Assembly (NCBI GenBank): GCA_021399435.1
Contig: JAJTUP010000069.1
Span: 186,001-250,000 of the forward strand
DNA from: Diaporthe sp. PMI_573
Taxonomy: Eukaryota > Ascomycota > Sordariomycetes > Diaporthales > Diaporthaceae
Reading direction: 5' to 3'
Length of the DNA stretch: 64,000 nt
This document shows, piece by piece, positions 11,700 to 21,613 of the stretch (its first letter is position 1; each line of letters begins with the position of its first letter). Below the pieces are notes generated by a model. It saw only the letters and a list, made by a program, of their open reading frames with translations, had not been told where the DNA came from and searched no databases. Made by a program: the position numbers and the translations under genes.

Positions 11700-12240
11700 A
11701 TCAGCCGGAAGTCTCTAAAAACAGCAAGAGAATCGAAATGCGATGATGAGAGGGCTCTGTGCCATCAGCATGTCCCGGAAATGGCCAAGCTGCCGGCGAT
11801 GCCAGCCTTGCCTCAACGACTGCCGCGTATTTGGAAGGAAGACAATGCTGGTCCACCCATGCATGAATATCTCCCGTAAGCCAAAGGAGCCTGATCCAAT
11901 ATTGATGATCTTGTGGTCTCGCCGCTGGTAACGTTCCATGGCAAACCAGGCGGTCCTTGAACATTCGTGGAAAATTCGCAACTTCAGACCAAATGTACAG
12001 GTACAAACAGTCGACTTTGGACTTGTGATATCGACTTCCTTTAAGCTCATGTCACAATATCAGTGCGCATTAGTGTGCGGCTATATGTTGTGAATGGTCG
12101 TAGGATTCACAGTCCAGCCCTTTGCAGCCCTGCGTAGACGTCGTTGGCTCCATCCCTTCACATCTTCGGTGTTTCCAGCCACTAGTACCGGTTATTGGTC
12201 ATCTTCCGTTGGATCTAGTTCAATCCTTCGGTGAAAAGGG
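11700..12240 (-). pseudogene. Possible decayed short-chain dehydrogenase-like gene
   Basis: Pieces reminiscent of a short-chain dehydrogenase appear in order but in different minus-strand frames: PITGTSG near 12200 (compare the TGxxxG cofactor motif), DHKIINIGSGSFG near 11920 (compare NISS), and CLPSKYAAVVEA near 11830 (compare YxxSK followed by an Ala-rich helix). The catalytic Tyr position appears to be lost and several frame changes are required. If real, this is an inactivated accessory gene of the locus. Each motif is short, so chance resemblance is possible. Confidence 0.22.
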
Positions 12241-13134
12241 CAGGTTTGTGATATGGCGCGAGGCTTTACCGCCTGCAAGCATGGACGGGGAAGCGAATCG
12301 GCGGTTGCGAAATATCTGTTGGCTCCTAAAAAGCCATAGGAAGTGCATACGAATCCTCGCAATCCACCTCGGGGGCCACAACTCCATGAATCAGCACTTG
12401 TGGAGACAAATAATCGACAAGGCCATGATGCAGATCCGAATCACTATCTTCAGCCGGATATCTAGACCCTGGCTTCTGCAGAAAGGGACCGTACATCACA
12501 CCGACATTGGCAGTGGTTGCCACCAACTGAAGAGTTCAAGGCATTCTTTAGGAATTTCTAGCTGAGTAGCCAATGAGAATTCTTCACTAGTAGTAGAAAG
12601 CGCATCCTCGAAGATGTGATGAGCGCTGCAGGGGCAAACTGGTGATAATCGTCCCCGCAAAGTCCGTCAGCCGAAGGTGGCACTGCGGCACAGCCGCCTC
12701 TCCCGTGCACTGACAAGATTCAGGTGGGATTCACCTCCATTCCGGCTCCTGCGGCGTACTTTTGTCATTGGATTTCAATGCCCAGGGGGACCACGACTAG
12801 ATTCCCACAGTCCTGTCCTCCCGTAAATCTGACTAACGAAGCTTCGGCGAATTGCATAATTGACGATTTGGAACAGCATTCATTTTACAGCAAATTGTTT
12901 GGAACAGAGTTAGCTGCCCTGGCTTGCCGTGCTCTGATTTCTACTGGGTTGTGGGAGAGAACCGTCCCCTCAACCAGACACTCATATTCCTTGGTGCCTT
13001 CGAAGACCTAGTATTCTGTTTTCTGATCCCAATGTAGGTTACCCACATCGCTAGAAGGCCAACTGGCTCTAACTCATGTTTCTGTAGAGATCTATCCTGA
13101 CAGGGCTGCATTGGCCACCTGACCAGAGACAAGA
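12241..13134. other. Intergenic DNA upstream of the first UstYa-like gene
   Basis: Frames of up to 147 codons occur (for example 12122-12565 plus), but none shows a domain, a coherent composition or a plausible start context. I regard them as random in GC-balanced DNA. The last few hundred bases should contain the promoter of the gene at 13135; no clear TATA element was seen. Confidence 0.4.
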
Positions 13135-13851
13135 ATGGCCGAGCAGCCTAGACGAAGCTCTGCCGAATTCAACGCTATATTTGACCAAGATGAAAGTATG
13201 CCATTGGCTGGTGGAGAAGAATACGATGATTCTACTCATAAATTGGCCTCCCTCCTTAAGAAAATCCTATTCCTCGGCCTTTGCTTCGCGGCATTCACGA
13301 TGCTTGGGATGGCATTATACCTCGAGCATCGACAAGACAACCAGAAGTCCCTCCGAGAGCAAGAATTACAGGTCCCCGAGGAGTGTGGAGAGTCACCATC
13401 CGAAGCCCGAGACATCGGCTGCGTGTTCGACGTCATCATCATGGGTTGGGTTCCCTGGCGATGTTACGATGCGGATCTGGCGGCCGAGTTTCTGGACCGT
13501 GATGACTGGGCATTCTACCGCACTCCCAACACGACGGGGCCAGAGGTGCCTATAAGTGAAATACTTAGTGGCGAATGGGATGAGGTCTTCGTCGATTACA
13601 AGTACCACGTGGTTCATTGCACCTACACTTGGAGGAAGACGCAGCGTGCTGCTATGAGTGGGCTGATTTTGGATGGCTACATTGCCGATTCGCACCACAC
13701 AAATCACTGCGAGATGATGCTGCTCCACGAACCACTCGCGGAGAACAGCGCCTACATCAAGTACGCGAGCTGTCCTCGCGTTCGCGTAGATAGGGGCCGT
13801 TTTGGATGGTATAGGATGCGCGGAGGGAACAAAACTTACAGACAACCCTAG
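13135..13851 (+). CDS. UstYa-like (DUF3328) oxidative cyclase, copy 1
   Basis: An intronless gene for 238 aa. UstYa-family proteins are membrane-anchored, copper-type oxidases that cross-link or hydroxylate RiPP core peptides in fungal dikaritin pathways. Residues about 42-64 form one transmembrane helix (KKILFLGLCFAAFTMLGMAL) after a polar cytosolic N-terminus. Next come the subgroup pattern GCVFD...W-P-CYD-L--EF (residues ~98-122) and both signature HxxHC motifs: YHVVHCTYTW (~158-167) and SHHTNHCEMMLL (~184-195). It follows the precursor in the locus and precedes the GT61-like gene in the same direction, with about 545 bp between. Its nearest relative here is the gene at 21614, which has an intron exactly inside the first HxxHC segment. 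The absence of that intron here suggests intron loss or a retroposed copy. Confidence 0.88.
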   Translation: MAEQPRRSSAEFNAIFDQDESMPLAGGEEYDDSTHKLASLLKKILFLGLCFAAFTMLGMALYLEHRQDNQKSLREQELQVPEECGESPSEARDIGCVFDVIIMGWVPWRCYDADLAAEFLDRDDWAFYRTPNTTGPEVPISEILSGEWDEVFVDYKYHVVHCTYTWRKTQRAAMSGLILDGYIADSHHTNHCEMMLLHEPLAENSAYIKYASCPRVRVDRGRFGWYRMRGGNKTYRQP

Positions 13852-14029
13852 TAATGGTGGCTTCGGAAATCAAAGCGTCTTGAATGCAAATTATTTCCAT
13901 GTATTCTGTGACTCTGCATAAATCAACAGCGCTGAATGGTTCTTTGCAAACTTTCAGAAAGTCCTAATTGGTGCTGAGACAGTCACAGCGAGTGCTCACT
14001 GTAGTACAATGTTTAGCCATGCCCGTGAT

Positions 14030-14090
14030 GCATGTACAGGATCTGGACATAGGTTCCGAGTCCTAGCCAAGCACCTGGTCATGCTTGGAG
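14030..14090. repeat. Dispersed ~57-bp repeat, copy 2
   Basis: TGCATGTACAGGATCTGG through CACCTGGTCATGCTTGG matches 10877-10932 in the same orientation with few substitutions. It lies between the UstYa-like gene ending at 13851 and the glycosyltransferase gene starting at 14396. It could be regulatory, a duplicated 3' flank, or an old small repeat. Confidence 0.6.
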
Positions 14091-14395
14091 ACATAGGAGC
14101 GGGAAAATCAACATCAGATACTCTGATAAGATGCACATTGAATGAAGTAGTTTGATGCATACACGATATGGGTGTGGACACGTGACGTAAATTGTGGCCA
14201 TTTATCTCACCATTCCCCGGTTTGTTTTCATCCGATAGGATGCCCAACACGGCGGTTTGCCCAGATTCGCTAAGGCCACCTAGAGTAAGCCAACCCGCTC
14301 GATCAAGAATTATGCACCATTAAACTCTTTCCAGGCTTAATCTGAACTTTGATCGTCTTTCTTACGAAGATTCCACCTCAGCAACTCCTTTTACA

Positions 14396-15988
14396 ATGAC
14401 AAGGACAGTGCAGATTGCTTTTACGTTCACCCTTTTGAGTTGTCTCCTCCTTTACTCTGTCTTTGGGCTCCTCAACATTTTTACCAGCTTTCGGCCACTC
14501 TTCCGCACAGAAAAAGCTGGTCTTGATAAGTTTGCAGACAGGGTCTCCTCAGATTATGAGCTCGATGACGAAACTCGGAAATGCGTCAAAATATTCAGTC
14601 AACAGTATCTCATCACAGCCGCATCACAGACAACATCACATTGCGATTCATCTTCAGAGTCAATACTCGACTGTTTCCATCCACCACGAGAACCCGTTCC
14701 TCATCCATGGCCTCACGATCTGTTTTGCATTGCCCAAGACGTATCCTTGTCAACAAAGAAGCTGAGCAATACGGCAGCATCCCCCGCTGTTGCAGACTTC
14801 TCCCTACCCTGCAGATTGGATGATGTGTTCAACAAGGCAGATACGAATGGTGATCAATGGCAGGATACCATAGCGACACCCCGGGACTACTTTTTCAAGA
14901 CTGGTGTCACTCACCAGCTGGCTAGTTGGAGACAGACTGCCCCAGATCCGGCTTGGGCCCATCAATGCAACACCAGCGAAGGGGGCAGAAATTTGATCGT
15001 TCTCGTCAAAAGAGGTCGGACTAGGAATTTGTGGGACAGCTTTATGGAGGTATGGCAGGCTATGATTAGTGTCGACATCCTTCGAATCGCTGGCGGTGGC
15101 GCTGGCAGGCCTTACATCACGGATCACGACCTCTCACGTGCGCGCATCGTTTTTGAAGATGATGATGAGCTGCCATTTGAGGAGTGGTGGCAACTGGTAC
15201 TCAGAAACGGTCTACCCACATCAAAACTGAGCGAGCTAGAGCCAGGGTGCCTTGACATCATCCTGCCTCTGCCCGGATCGTCCTCGCCAATGTACACGGC
15301 TCTGTTCGACTCTCAGTTTCACCGGTCGTGCCGCGAGTCCTCCTTGGTCGGCGCCTTACAACATCGAATGTTCAGACACTACGGCCTTGAGGCCCCATCT
15401 ACGCCTCCATCATCAGGTCCACTGATCACTATAATCGACAGAAAAGGCACGCGCAAAATATGGGAATTTGAAACACTTCTTCACCGGGTGAGGTCTTACT
15501 CTCCGGAAGCGAACATCACAGTTGTTGATTTCGCTCAACTAACCCTGCGTGACCAAGTGCGTCTCGCAAGTGAGACAGATGTTCTTGTCGGCATACACGG
15601 CGCCGGCCTGACGCACAGTCTCTGGCTGAATCCTACAGCTGCTGTGGTAGAGTTCAAGCCACCGTTGTTTCCAGGTGGGCTAGGGTATGTCGCACAGCTG
15701 AATGGTGCGTCGTACTTTGAAGGGAGAACTCTGTGGCCGGAAATATGGAATTTGACGGTGAACAATGTTTCCCTTCCGATCGGTTGGCTGGCACCAGAGT
15801 CAGACTCAGGGTGGCAGTCGCATGAGTATGTCTACGTGGACCCTGATGATTTTGTCGAACTCATCGACGCAGCCCTACGATCTCAGGCACATGCGACATG
15901 GGAGCCGCCCCTGAAGGCCACATGTGTGTCAAATGGATGCCATTATGAAAGTCAAGAGCGGAAGAGAGACAATGAATTTTCAATCTAG
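14396..15988 (+). CDS. GT61/DUF563-like glycosyltransferase, type II membrane protein
   Basis: A 530-aa single-exon gene. GT61-family enzymes (DUF563; relatives of EOGT and plant xylosyl/arabinosyl transferases) move sugars onto glycans or protein Ser/Thr, usually in the secretory pathway. Residues about 7-29 are a signal-anchor helix. The C-terminal half carries the family hallmarks: ITIIDRKGTRKIWEFETLL (~346-364), a beta-strand reading ITVVDFAQLTLRDQVRLASE (~376-395), then DVLVGIHGAGLTHSLWL (~397-413) and AAVVEFKPPLFPGG (~416-430). An acidic FEDDDELPFEEWW segment lies near residue 250. It lies between two UstYa-like genes, so the RiPP peptide or its precursor is a plausible acceptor (inference). 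Length is normal and no break is visible. Confidence 0.85.
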   Translation: MTRTVQIAFTFTLLSCLLLYSVFGLLNIFTSFRPLFRTEKAGLDKFADRVSSDYELDDETRKCVKIFSQQYLITAASQTTSHCDSSSESILDCFHPPREPVPHPWPHDLFCIAQDVSLSTKKLSNTAASPAVADFSLPCRLDDVFNKADTNGDQWQDTIATPRDYFFKTGVTHQLASWRQTAPDPAWAHQCNTSEGGRNLIVLVKRGRTRNLWDSFMEVWQAMISVDILRIAGGGAGRPYITDHDLSRARIVFEDDDELPFEEWWQLVLRNGLPTSKLSELEPGCLDIILPLPGSSSPMYTALFDSQFHRSCRESSLVGALQHRMFRHYGLEAPSTPPSSGPLITIIDRKGTRKIWEFETLLHRVRSYSPEANITVVDFAQLTLRDQVRLASETDVLVGIHGAGLTHSLWLNPTAAVVEFKPPLFPGGLGYVAQLNGASYFEGRTLWPEIWNLTVNNVSLPIGWLAPESDSGWQSHEYVYVDPDDFVELIDAALRSQAHATWEPPLKATCVSNGCHYESQERKRDNEFSI

Positions 15989-16025
15989 GTTTATATCTGT
16001 TATAGATGCTACGTACGTGCTTTGG

Positions 16026-17133
16026 CTAATTTGAAGCTTGGTCACCACCGGTTTTCTCAGCTTCCTTTGTAGCTTGCCAGGGCTCAAGTAGCTCAGCATA
16101 TCCCTCAGTGCCCTCATCTGACCTGTTAATGGTAATACTCTCAAATAGTAGCTGGAAACCTTCAATAGCCCTCACGTTGAGCGGATGAAGACTCATATTC
16201 TTGTGGTACACCTCAAGAGCGTGAGCCTTTCTCTCAGGGGGTAGTTTATCAAAGACAGTAATGGGTGGACCATAGATATCAGTGAAGACGTGCACGCCAC
16301 AGCGCTTGCAGTGTGTTACACTCCCCATCTTCAGGGACCCAAGTTCAACCCTTAATCCACTGTATTCCCATCCGTTCTCTCGGCCGTAGATCTGAACTTG
16401 ATCTCTTGTTGGGTATACTCCAATATAGGCTTCCTACTCCCAAAGGTATCAGTGTTTGGACAGGGCATAACCGAGGGGACGATGGGGCTTGAGTACCCTG
16501 ACACAACCGCTGCAGTTATCTTCCTTGATCTCCTGATCATGGATGGGGACAAGAAGCCCAGCTTGCACATCCCCGCATTGGCAGGAGAATAAATGGTGTG
16601 TCGCTGGGTCAGTTGTGGTAGACGGTTTGATTTCGGGTCTCTCGTCTTCCGTCTTGACAGTCCTGATACTACATGCTGAGGATCAGCTACTTTCCTGAAA
16701 TTTTGAAAGGATGGCATCACCTGTTCAGCAGTGGACCTACCTGATTTGGAACGGATTGACACCTTGAATTGTCCGTACATTCACGGTGAAGAGACCACTT
16801 AGTGGCCCCGCCATATGCTGGCCCACTACTCCTATGCCGCAATTGTCGCAAAACTGCCAGACAAGTAAGTATATTAGCGAGGGCATGGTGGCTTGAGGTT
16901 ACCGAACGCACCTTGTGAATGATTGCCTTTGACGTGTGTTCCCGCAGGCAGCCATCGTCCCTAATCACCTTGAAACTGCCTTCAGGCGGGACAAGCCACA
17001 AGTAGCCTTTCTTCAGACAGACGCTGCAGGTGCAAGAGGAGGCAGTCTCTATCGCATCAGACAGGCATAGTTCAAACCGGTACCGACCACAAACACAGTT
17101 TCCGCGGTAGGTAATATCCTGTGGTTGGGCCAT
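16026..17133 (-). CDS. Protein with two GFA/CENP-V-type zinc domains
   Basis: Four-exon model on the minus strand: 17133-16912, 16853-16741, about 16662-16497 and 16433-16026, giving about 302 aa. GFA-fold proteins bind zinc through CxC/CxxC motifs and are related to S-hydroxymethylglutathione synthase and CENP-V. Domain 1 shows CVCGRYRF, CTCSVCLKKG and FCDNCG across exons 1-2. Domain 2 shows CQCGDVQ and NCSGC in exon 3, then IGVYPTRDQV and THCKRCG in exon 4. A tandem-GFA layout is known in fungi. Exon 3 has alternative AG acceptors at 16662/16668 that both keep frame. The substrate is unknown. Its position inside the locus, divergent from the next UstYa-like gene with 635 bp between, suggests co-regulation, but GFA genes are common elsewhere. 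Confidence 0.78.
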
Positions 17134-17768
17134 CTTGTGCTGTCAGCCAAACATTCTAGCTGGCACAAGACTCGGAGAAGAGGGATGTAGTGGATCCTTC
17201 CGATGAGGAGGGGTTTGGACTGCTATCAGGTATCTCTTCTTTGACTTGAATTCAATCCACCCTCTGATAGAACGATAACCAAGGCCTGTATGTTAATATC
17301 ATTATACAGAATGATGTCCTTTTGTGAAGCTGTGATTATCTTCGTATGGCTCAAGGGATGACAGTTACCCCGCAGCTGAGCTGGTTGGCCCGTATCAACA
17401 GCGGATTGCAAACTAACAAAAGGTCCAACATGAAGCCGTCATCCTCTTGCTGGGCCGCAGTCGTGCTCATGCAGCGCAGAAATCTGCCATGGAAGTTGCA
17501 GCAACGTTGCAATACCGTTCATTGAGTCAGAGCAGTTTGTTGCCCGACGGACCGGGAGCAGCAAAGGCCAGTTGACCCCGAGGACTCGCATCCGACATCG
17601 CTCAGCCTTGTGTATGTTGAAGTCCTTCTCGTTGAACACGCCTCTTGACATGCCCAGAATCGATTACTTGGTTGTTTCTCGCCATGTGATGCAGACTCTC
17701 TAGAATGGGAACCTAACCTCCACGTCCCTCGTCTCTGTATTTCTGAAATCCCACTGTATGCCTAGAGA
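17134..17768. promoter_or_regulatory. Divergent intergenic region between GFA and UstYa-like genes
   Basis: These 635 bp separate two genes transcribed away from each other, so both promoters should lie here. No distinctive operator or TATA box stands out. Short minus-strand frames (for example 17439-17651) lack any domain and are treated as noise. Confidence 0.4.
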
Positions 17769-18822
17769 ATGGATTATTCACCCGTCCCAACTAGAGACGA
17801 AGAGACCAAATCCCCAAAATTTACCCGACGACCAAAGCGTGATGTCTGGTCTTGCCTTCTTGTCCTCATTCCTTGGGTTTCAACAATTTGCCTTGGGTAT
17901 TTGACAATATCACTTGCATTCAGTCGGCATAATGGCTGCCAGGGTCAGGAAAACGGCAACCTCGGCTCATTCTCTAAGGGCTACGCAACTGATTTCGGTA
18001 GGTCATGTTGTTCAACCACCCGGCGCCTATGTTGTCGTATTGGCAATGGCTCATGCGGCGCACAGTGACTGCCAGAAAACATATCAGAGCTGAGCAAGTC
18101 CGCTTCACGGGCTCACCATCGATCTATGAGAATGGTAGTATCTTCATACCGAACGCAGATCCTCTGCTTTATGTTGGAGACCCCAAGCTTCATCCCGAAA
18201 TTGATGACAACTGGGACAGAATGACATGGGGTAAGTCGCGCCTTTTGCGCCGTGAAAACTGTTTTATCTCATCATGACAAACCAGGGCGATACATCTTGA
18301 TAACACGTGAGGAAGCCGCCGCTTCCTGGGGAGAGAACATCGACATGTACTGGGACAAGCAACGAGGTGGCTATATTGCTGGGTAAGACTTTGGCTATTG
18401 TGTTCAAGAGGAGAGTCACTCAGAACTAACCGTCTCCCAGCCTGGACATGTTTCACACCCTGCATTGCCTGGTGAGTACTCTCGCTGCCCCACTCCTACA
18501 ATGCGAAGAGAAGTTGACGACCTACCTGAAGAACAATATTCGGAAAGCTTTGGACCCGGAGAATTATGGAGGTCATAGTCATGGAACGCGGTCCAAGGAT
18601 CCCAAGACTAATCTGCTACACCAAGACCATTGTATTGAACAGCTGCGTCAGTACATCATGTGTTCGGGAGACATGACGCCTCTGCCGACGAAGTTCTACC
18701 CAGCACTTGGGAGGAATTATGTTGATTCGGATGTGCCGCACACCTGTCGCAATTTCGAAAGCTTGCATAGCTGGGTAGTTGATAGATATGAGGGTGCCGA
18801 TTCTGTAAAGCCTGTATTTTAG
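17769..18822 (+). CDS. UstYa-like (DUF3328) oxidative cyclase, copy 2
   Basis: Five-exon model: 17769-17997, 18066-18230, 18286-18382, 18441-18471 and 18532-18822, all with GT-AG introns, giving 270 aa. The N-terminus is cytosolic, followed by a transmembrane helix near residues 27-50 (WSCLLVLIPWVSTICLGYL). The luminal part reads VRFTGSPSIYENGSIF, then NWDRMTWGRYILITREEAA, then the first HxxHC motif MFHTLHCL (its codons end exon 4), then the second, LLHQDHCIEQLRQYIMC. It ends with the usual HTCRNFESLHSWV segment. This is the classical UstYa architecture with a 31-bp micro-exon carrying the first metal motif. Predicted role: oxidative cross-linking of the precursor core. Confidence 0.85.
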
Positions 18823-19493
18823 AACAATCCACTGTTGCCATTGACAGGGCCTCAACAAAGCTCGTGATAATGCTCAGCGTGCTCTTTTCACTGAATTTCA
18901 GGTGCCCGCCCAATAAGGACTCGATGGGTTGTTTAATTTGTTTTCTCTTGAATGGTGAATGCCCTTCGTTTTCAATGTCAACCTACTACTACACTGCTTG
19001 AATGGGGACATGGATGTGTCGTACAGAGTCTGGCAGTAGTAGCTCGCTATCTCGACTACTACTTACATTTTCAACCAGTAGCTGGAGGCGAACATTACTG
19101 CATTCATTTCGGGTTAGCAGTCACGGCATCTGTCTTGCAATCTCCTTTTGGACAACCTCCTAAAGGATGTACTCTTAATACGATGACTCCTACTCTCCTA
19201 GGAAGTACAAAGTGTATGGAAGAACCTCCTATGGAATGACACTCAAGAGTTAGGCAAATCATCGAGGCTCTGGTATAATATCGTACACCGTCTTCGAAAT
19301 GGGGCGGTTTTTCGTTATTTTCTATTTGATGACGCTTTGGAGTTATGTTTTGGTGGCATTCTCCCCCATGAAATCCATACAATGCAGCTCGGTTAACCAG
19401 ATTCGGTGCCTTCCACGACAATCCATGCTGGAAGTCCTCCCATTTAGATGTGAATTATGGATCAATCTTCACCAAAAACATCCCACTGACATC
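18823..19493. other. Convergent intergenic region, no gene seen
   Basis: The segment lies between the 3' ends of two UstYa-like genes facing each other. Frames here (18952-19239 plus, 19104-19421 minus) show no domain, signal peptide or intron logic. I see no gene. Confidence 0.45.
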
Positions 19494-20699
19494 CTAATGG
19501 TCGTGGTGTGAAGGATCACCAGCATGGAAAGCTTCCAAACGCAGCTGATACTTCTCCTGGGGGAAATGGCGATCGGGATGCAGCATCCACTCCGATAACT
19601 TGTCGAAATCTCGGCATATATGTGTGGTGTGTGCATCAGGGAACTCCCTGTGGACTCTGTCATTGACCTTCCAAGGGATTGTAGTGATGTCTGAGTAGCA
19701 CATGATTGTCTGACGCAGGTTGTCGATGCAATGATCTATCAGCAGCGTCATGTCAGACTCTAGTCTTGATTTCATTTTGTATCCAAAAGGAGGTAACTTG
19801 CCGACATGGATCCAATACTCCTTGACTTTCTTCTCACTCATCCCTTTGTCACCGCCGTATCTCCCCGGATACAATGCCCGCCGAACGAAGTCCTGCCGGA
19901 CAACAGGTTAGCAGAAGAAATTTCGGAACCTCGAAGAATTCTTCAGAGGGCAGAGTCGACGTACCAGGCAATGTAATTGATGATAGACCTCGAGCCCGGT
20001 GATGAAGCCATTCTCTTCCCCGGGAATCGGTAACGTGCGATTAGGGAGCCGTTCAGCGTCCTCCTTCGGTATCTTGATGACTCCGATTCCTAAAAACATC
20101 AGCTTGGTTACAAGAACTTCACCCACACTCGTCTAGCATCGTCTAATCTTCCTTACCCCGATAAAGTCTATCCCACGCCTTATCCACTTCATCATTTGGG
20201 GGCCCCTGCCACGGGGTCCGGTCTTCGTGAAAATTGTTGTGGAAGACAACTGGTTTCCATACGACGGCTTCTCTTGCGAGAGAGAAGACTTCTGGTGTGC
20301 CTTTGAAGGAGTAATCGATTTTCTCGTCGGCATTGGCTAGACCTGTCTCAGGGTCGATCTTCTGAGAAACAAATCATAGTAAATCAGGGAATTCTTACAG
20401 TATATGTCATAATATGTGACCGGAATTCTTTCCGTCTTGAATTCCCTCCCGGCCCATGCAACGCACACGAATAGTAACAGGCTCGCCAGCACGGTAATTG
20501 CGAGTTTCAGACGCGCCAGCGTCGAACGAATATTCGCATCAATCGGAGAGCATCTGAGAATTTCGGACGAGAGCTCTTCTTCCAGGTCAGAACCAGCCTC
20601 ACCCTTACCTGGCAACTCTTCCAGCGACTCGTACTTGGCCGATCTACCTCGAGGCCGAAAGGTTTCAAGGAAGCGTTTTAGCTGTGAAGACATGTTCAA
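19494..20699 (-). CDS. UstYa-like (DUF3328) oxidase with a degenerate second HxxHC motif
   Basis: Four-exon model on the minus strand: 20699-20399, 20342-20157, 20089-19965 and 19892-19494, GT-AG introns, about 336 aa. The first acceptor is placed at 20343/20342 because nearer AGs give immediate stops. A long acidic N-terminus is followed by a transmembrane helix near residues 65-84 (ITVLASLLLFVCVAW). The body reads EAVVWKPVVFHNNFHEDRTP, then DEVDKAWDRLY, IGVIKIPKEDAERLPN and the first motif YHQLHCLDFVRRALYP. The second motif region reads MTLLIDHCIDNLRQTIMC: the usual first His of HxxHC is replaced by Leu, while His-Cys is kept. The C-terminus reads THICRDFDKLSEWM. The missing ligand may mean altered or lost catalysis, or a structural partner role. 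Confidence 0.83.
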
Positions 20700-21613
20700 A
20701 ATTCCTGAATTAAAGGCTTTGGTTCAATTCCGGACAATGGAGTGTGTCGCCAGCCGAATAGAGTGCGAAGTTTGTGATTCACGACACGAGTGGGGTGGCT
20801 CGCGACACTGGTCTTGAACGGGGAGCATTTCGCCATTGAAGCCGACGGTGGCTCGGGATCCGGTATCGGCCACTGAGGAATATGAGTCAATAACAGTATC
20901 GTATACCTCAGGAGTACCCCGGCATTGGACAAGGGGTGACCCCTCAGAACATCGTGGGTTTCTCCGGATGGAGGGTCGGATCCTCTGCACAAGTCGGCCC
21001 AGTACGGACGCACTCTGGGATTGGTGGGAGATAGAAAACTAAAACCAGCAGAGTACAGCTATGCGATGTGATTCACAGCAATAGGATCAATGCAACTGCA
21101 GTCGTTGGTGCCTATGGATTCAGATGGTTGCTCATGCAACGTTCACCGACAATCTATTTGGGCCGGGGCTATCGGGATCGTCGCCCTCGACAAAAGTACC
21201 GCGACCATCGACTAGCCGCACACCATTGCTGGTGCATCTGATACCTTGACAGTCTCCAATAAACTAGTTTGGTAAGGTCGTAGGAGTGGTGCTGATGGAT
21301 CTATCAGCTGTGCGTATGCAGCAGGCACGGAAGGATTGCGGCGCAGGCGAGGAACGTTGACTCGTTCAGCTGTCCGACGAACCCGGGCGCGAGACTTGTG
21401 ACGGGATGGGCTGCGGGTTGCAGCGAAGCATGGTACAGGTTCAGGAATTAGCATCAGAGATCCTGCTCTCAAAAGGCTTCACGCTTGTCTACCAGTATCG
21501 TCAAATGCCCACTCTTCGTTCACCCTTCTCCTTCTCATTCCCCGTTGTTCCGTGGACTACCTCCTCCATTCTCTCTGTTTGCTCATCAGACTGTTCTTGT
21601 TCTCTTACTCATT
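20700..21613. promoter_or_regulatory. Divergent intergenic region between two UstYa-like genes
   Basis: About 914 bp lie between the starts of the genes at 20699 (minus) and 21614 (plus). Frames here are short and overlap one another without domains. Both promoters should be here. The 21560-21613 leader is pyrimidine-rich, as is common upstream of fungal start codons. Confidence 0.4.

Noticed and set aside
12122..12565. 147-codon plus-strand frame upstream of the first UstYa gene
   Set aside because: No domain, no signal peptide, unusual composition. Balanced-GC DNA easily gives such frames, and fragments of a dead gene may lie on the opposite strand.
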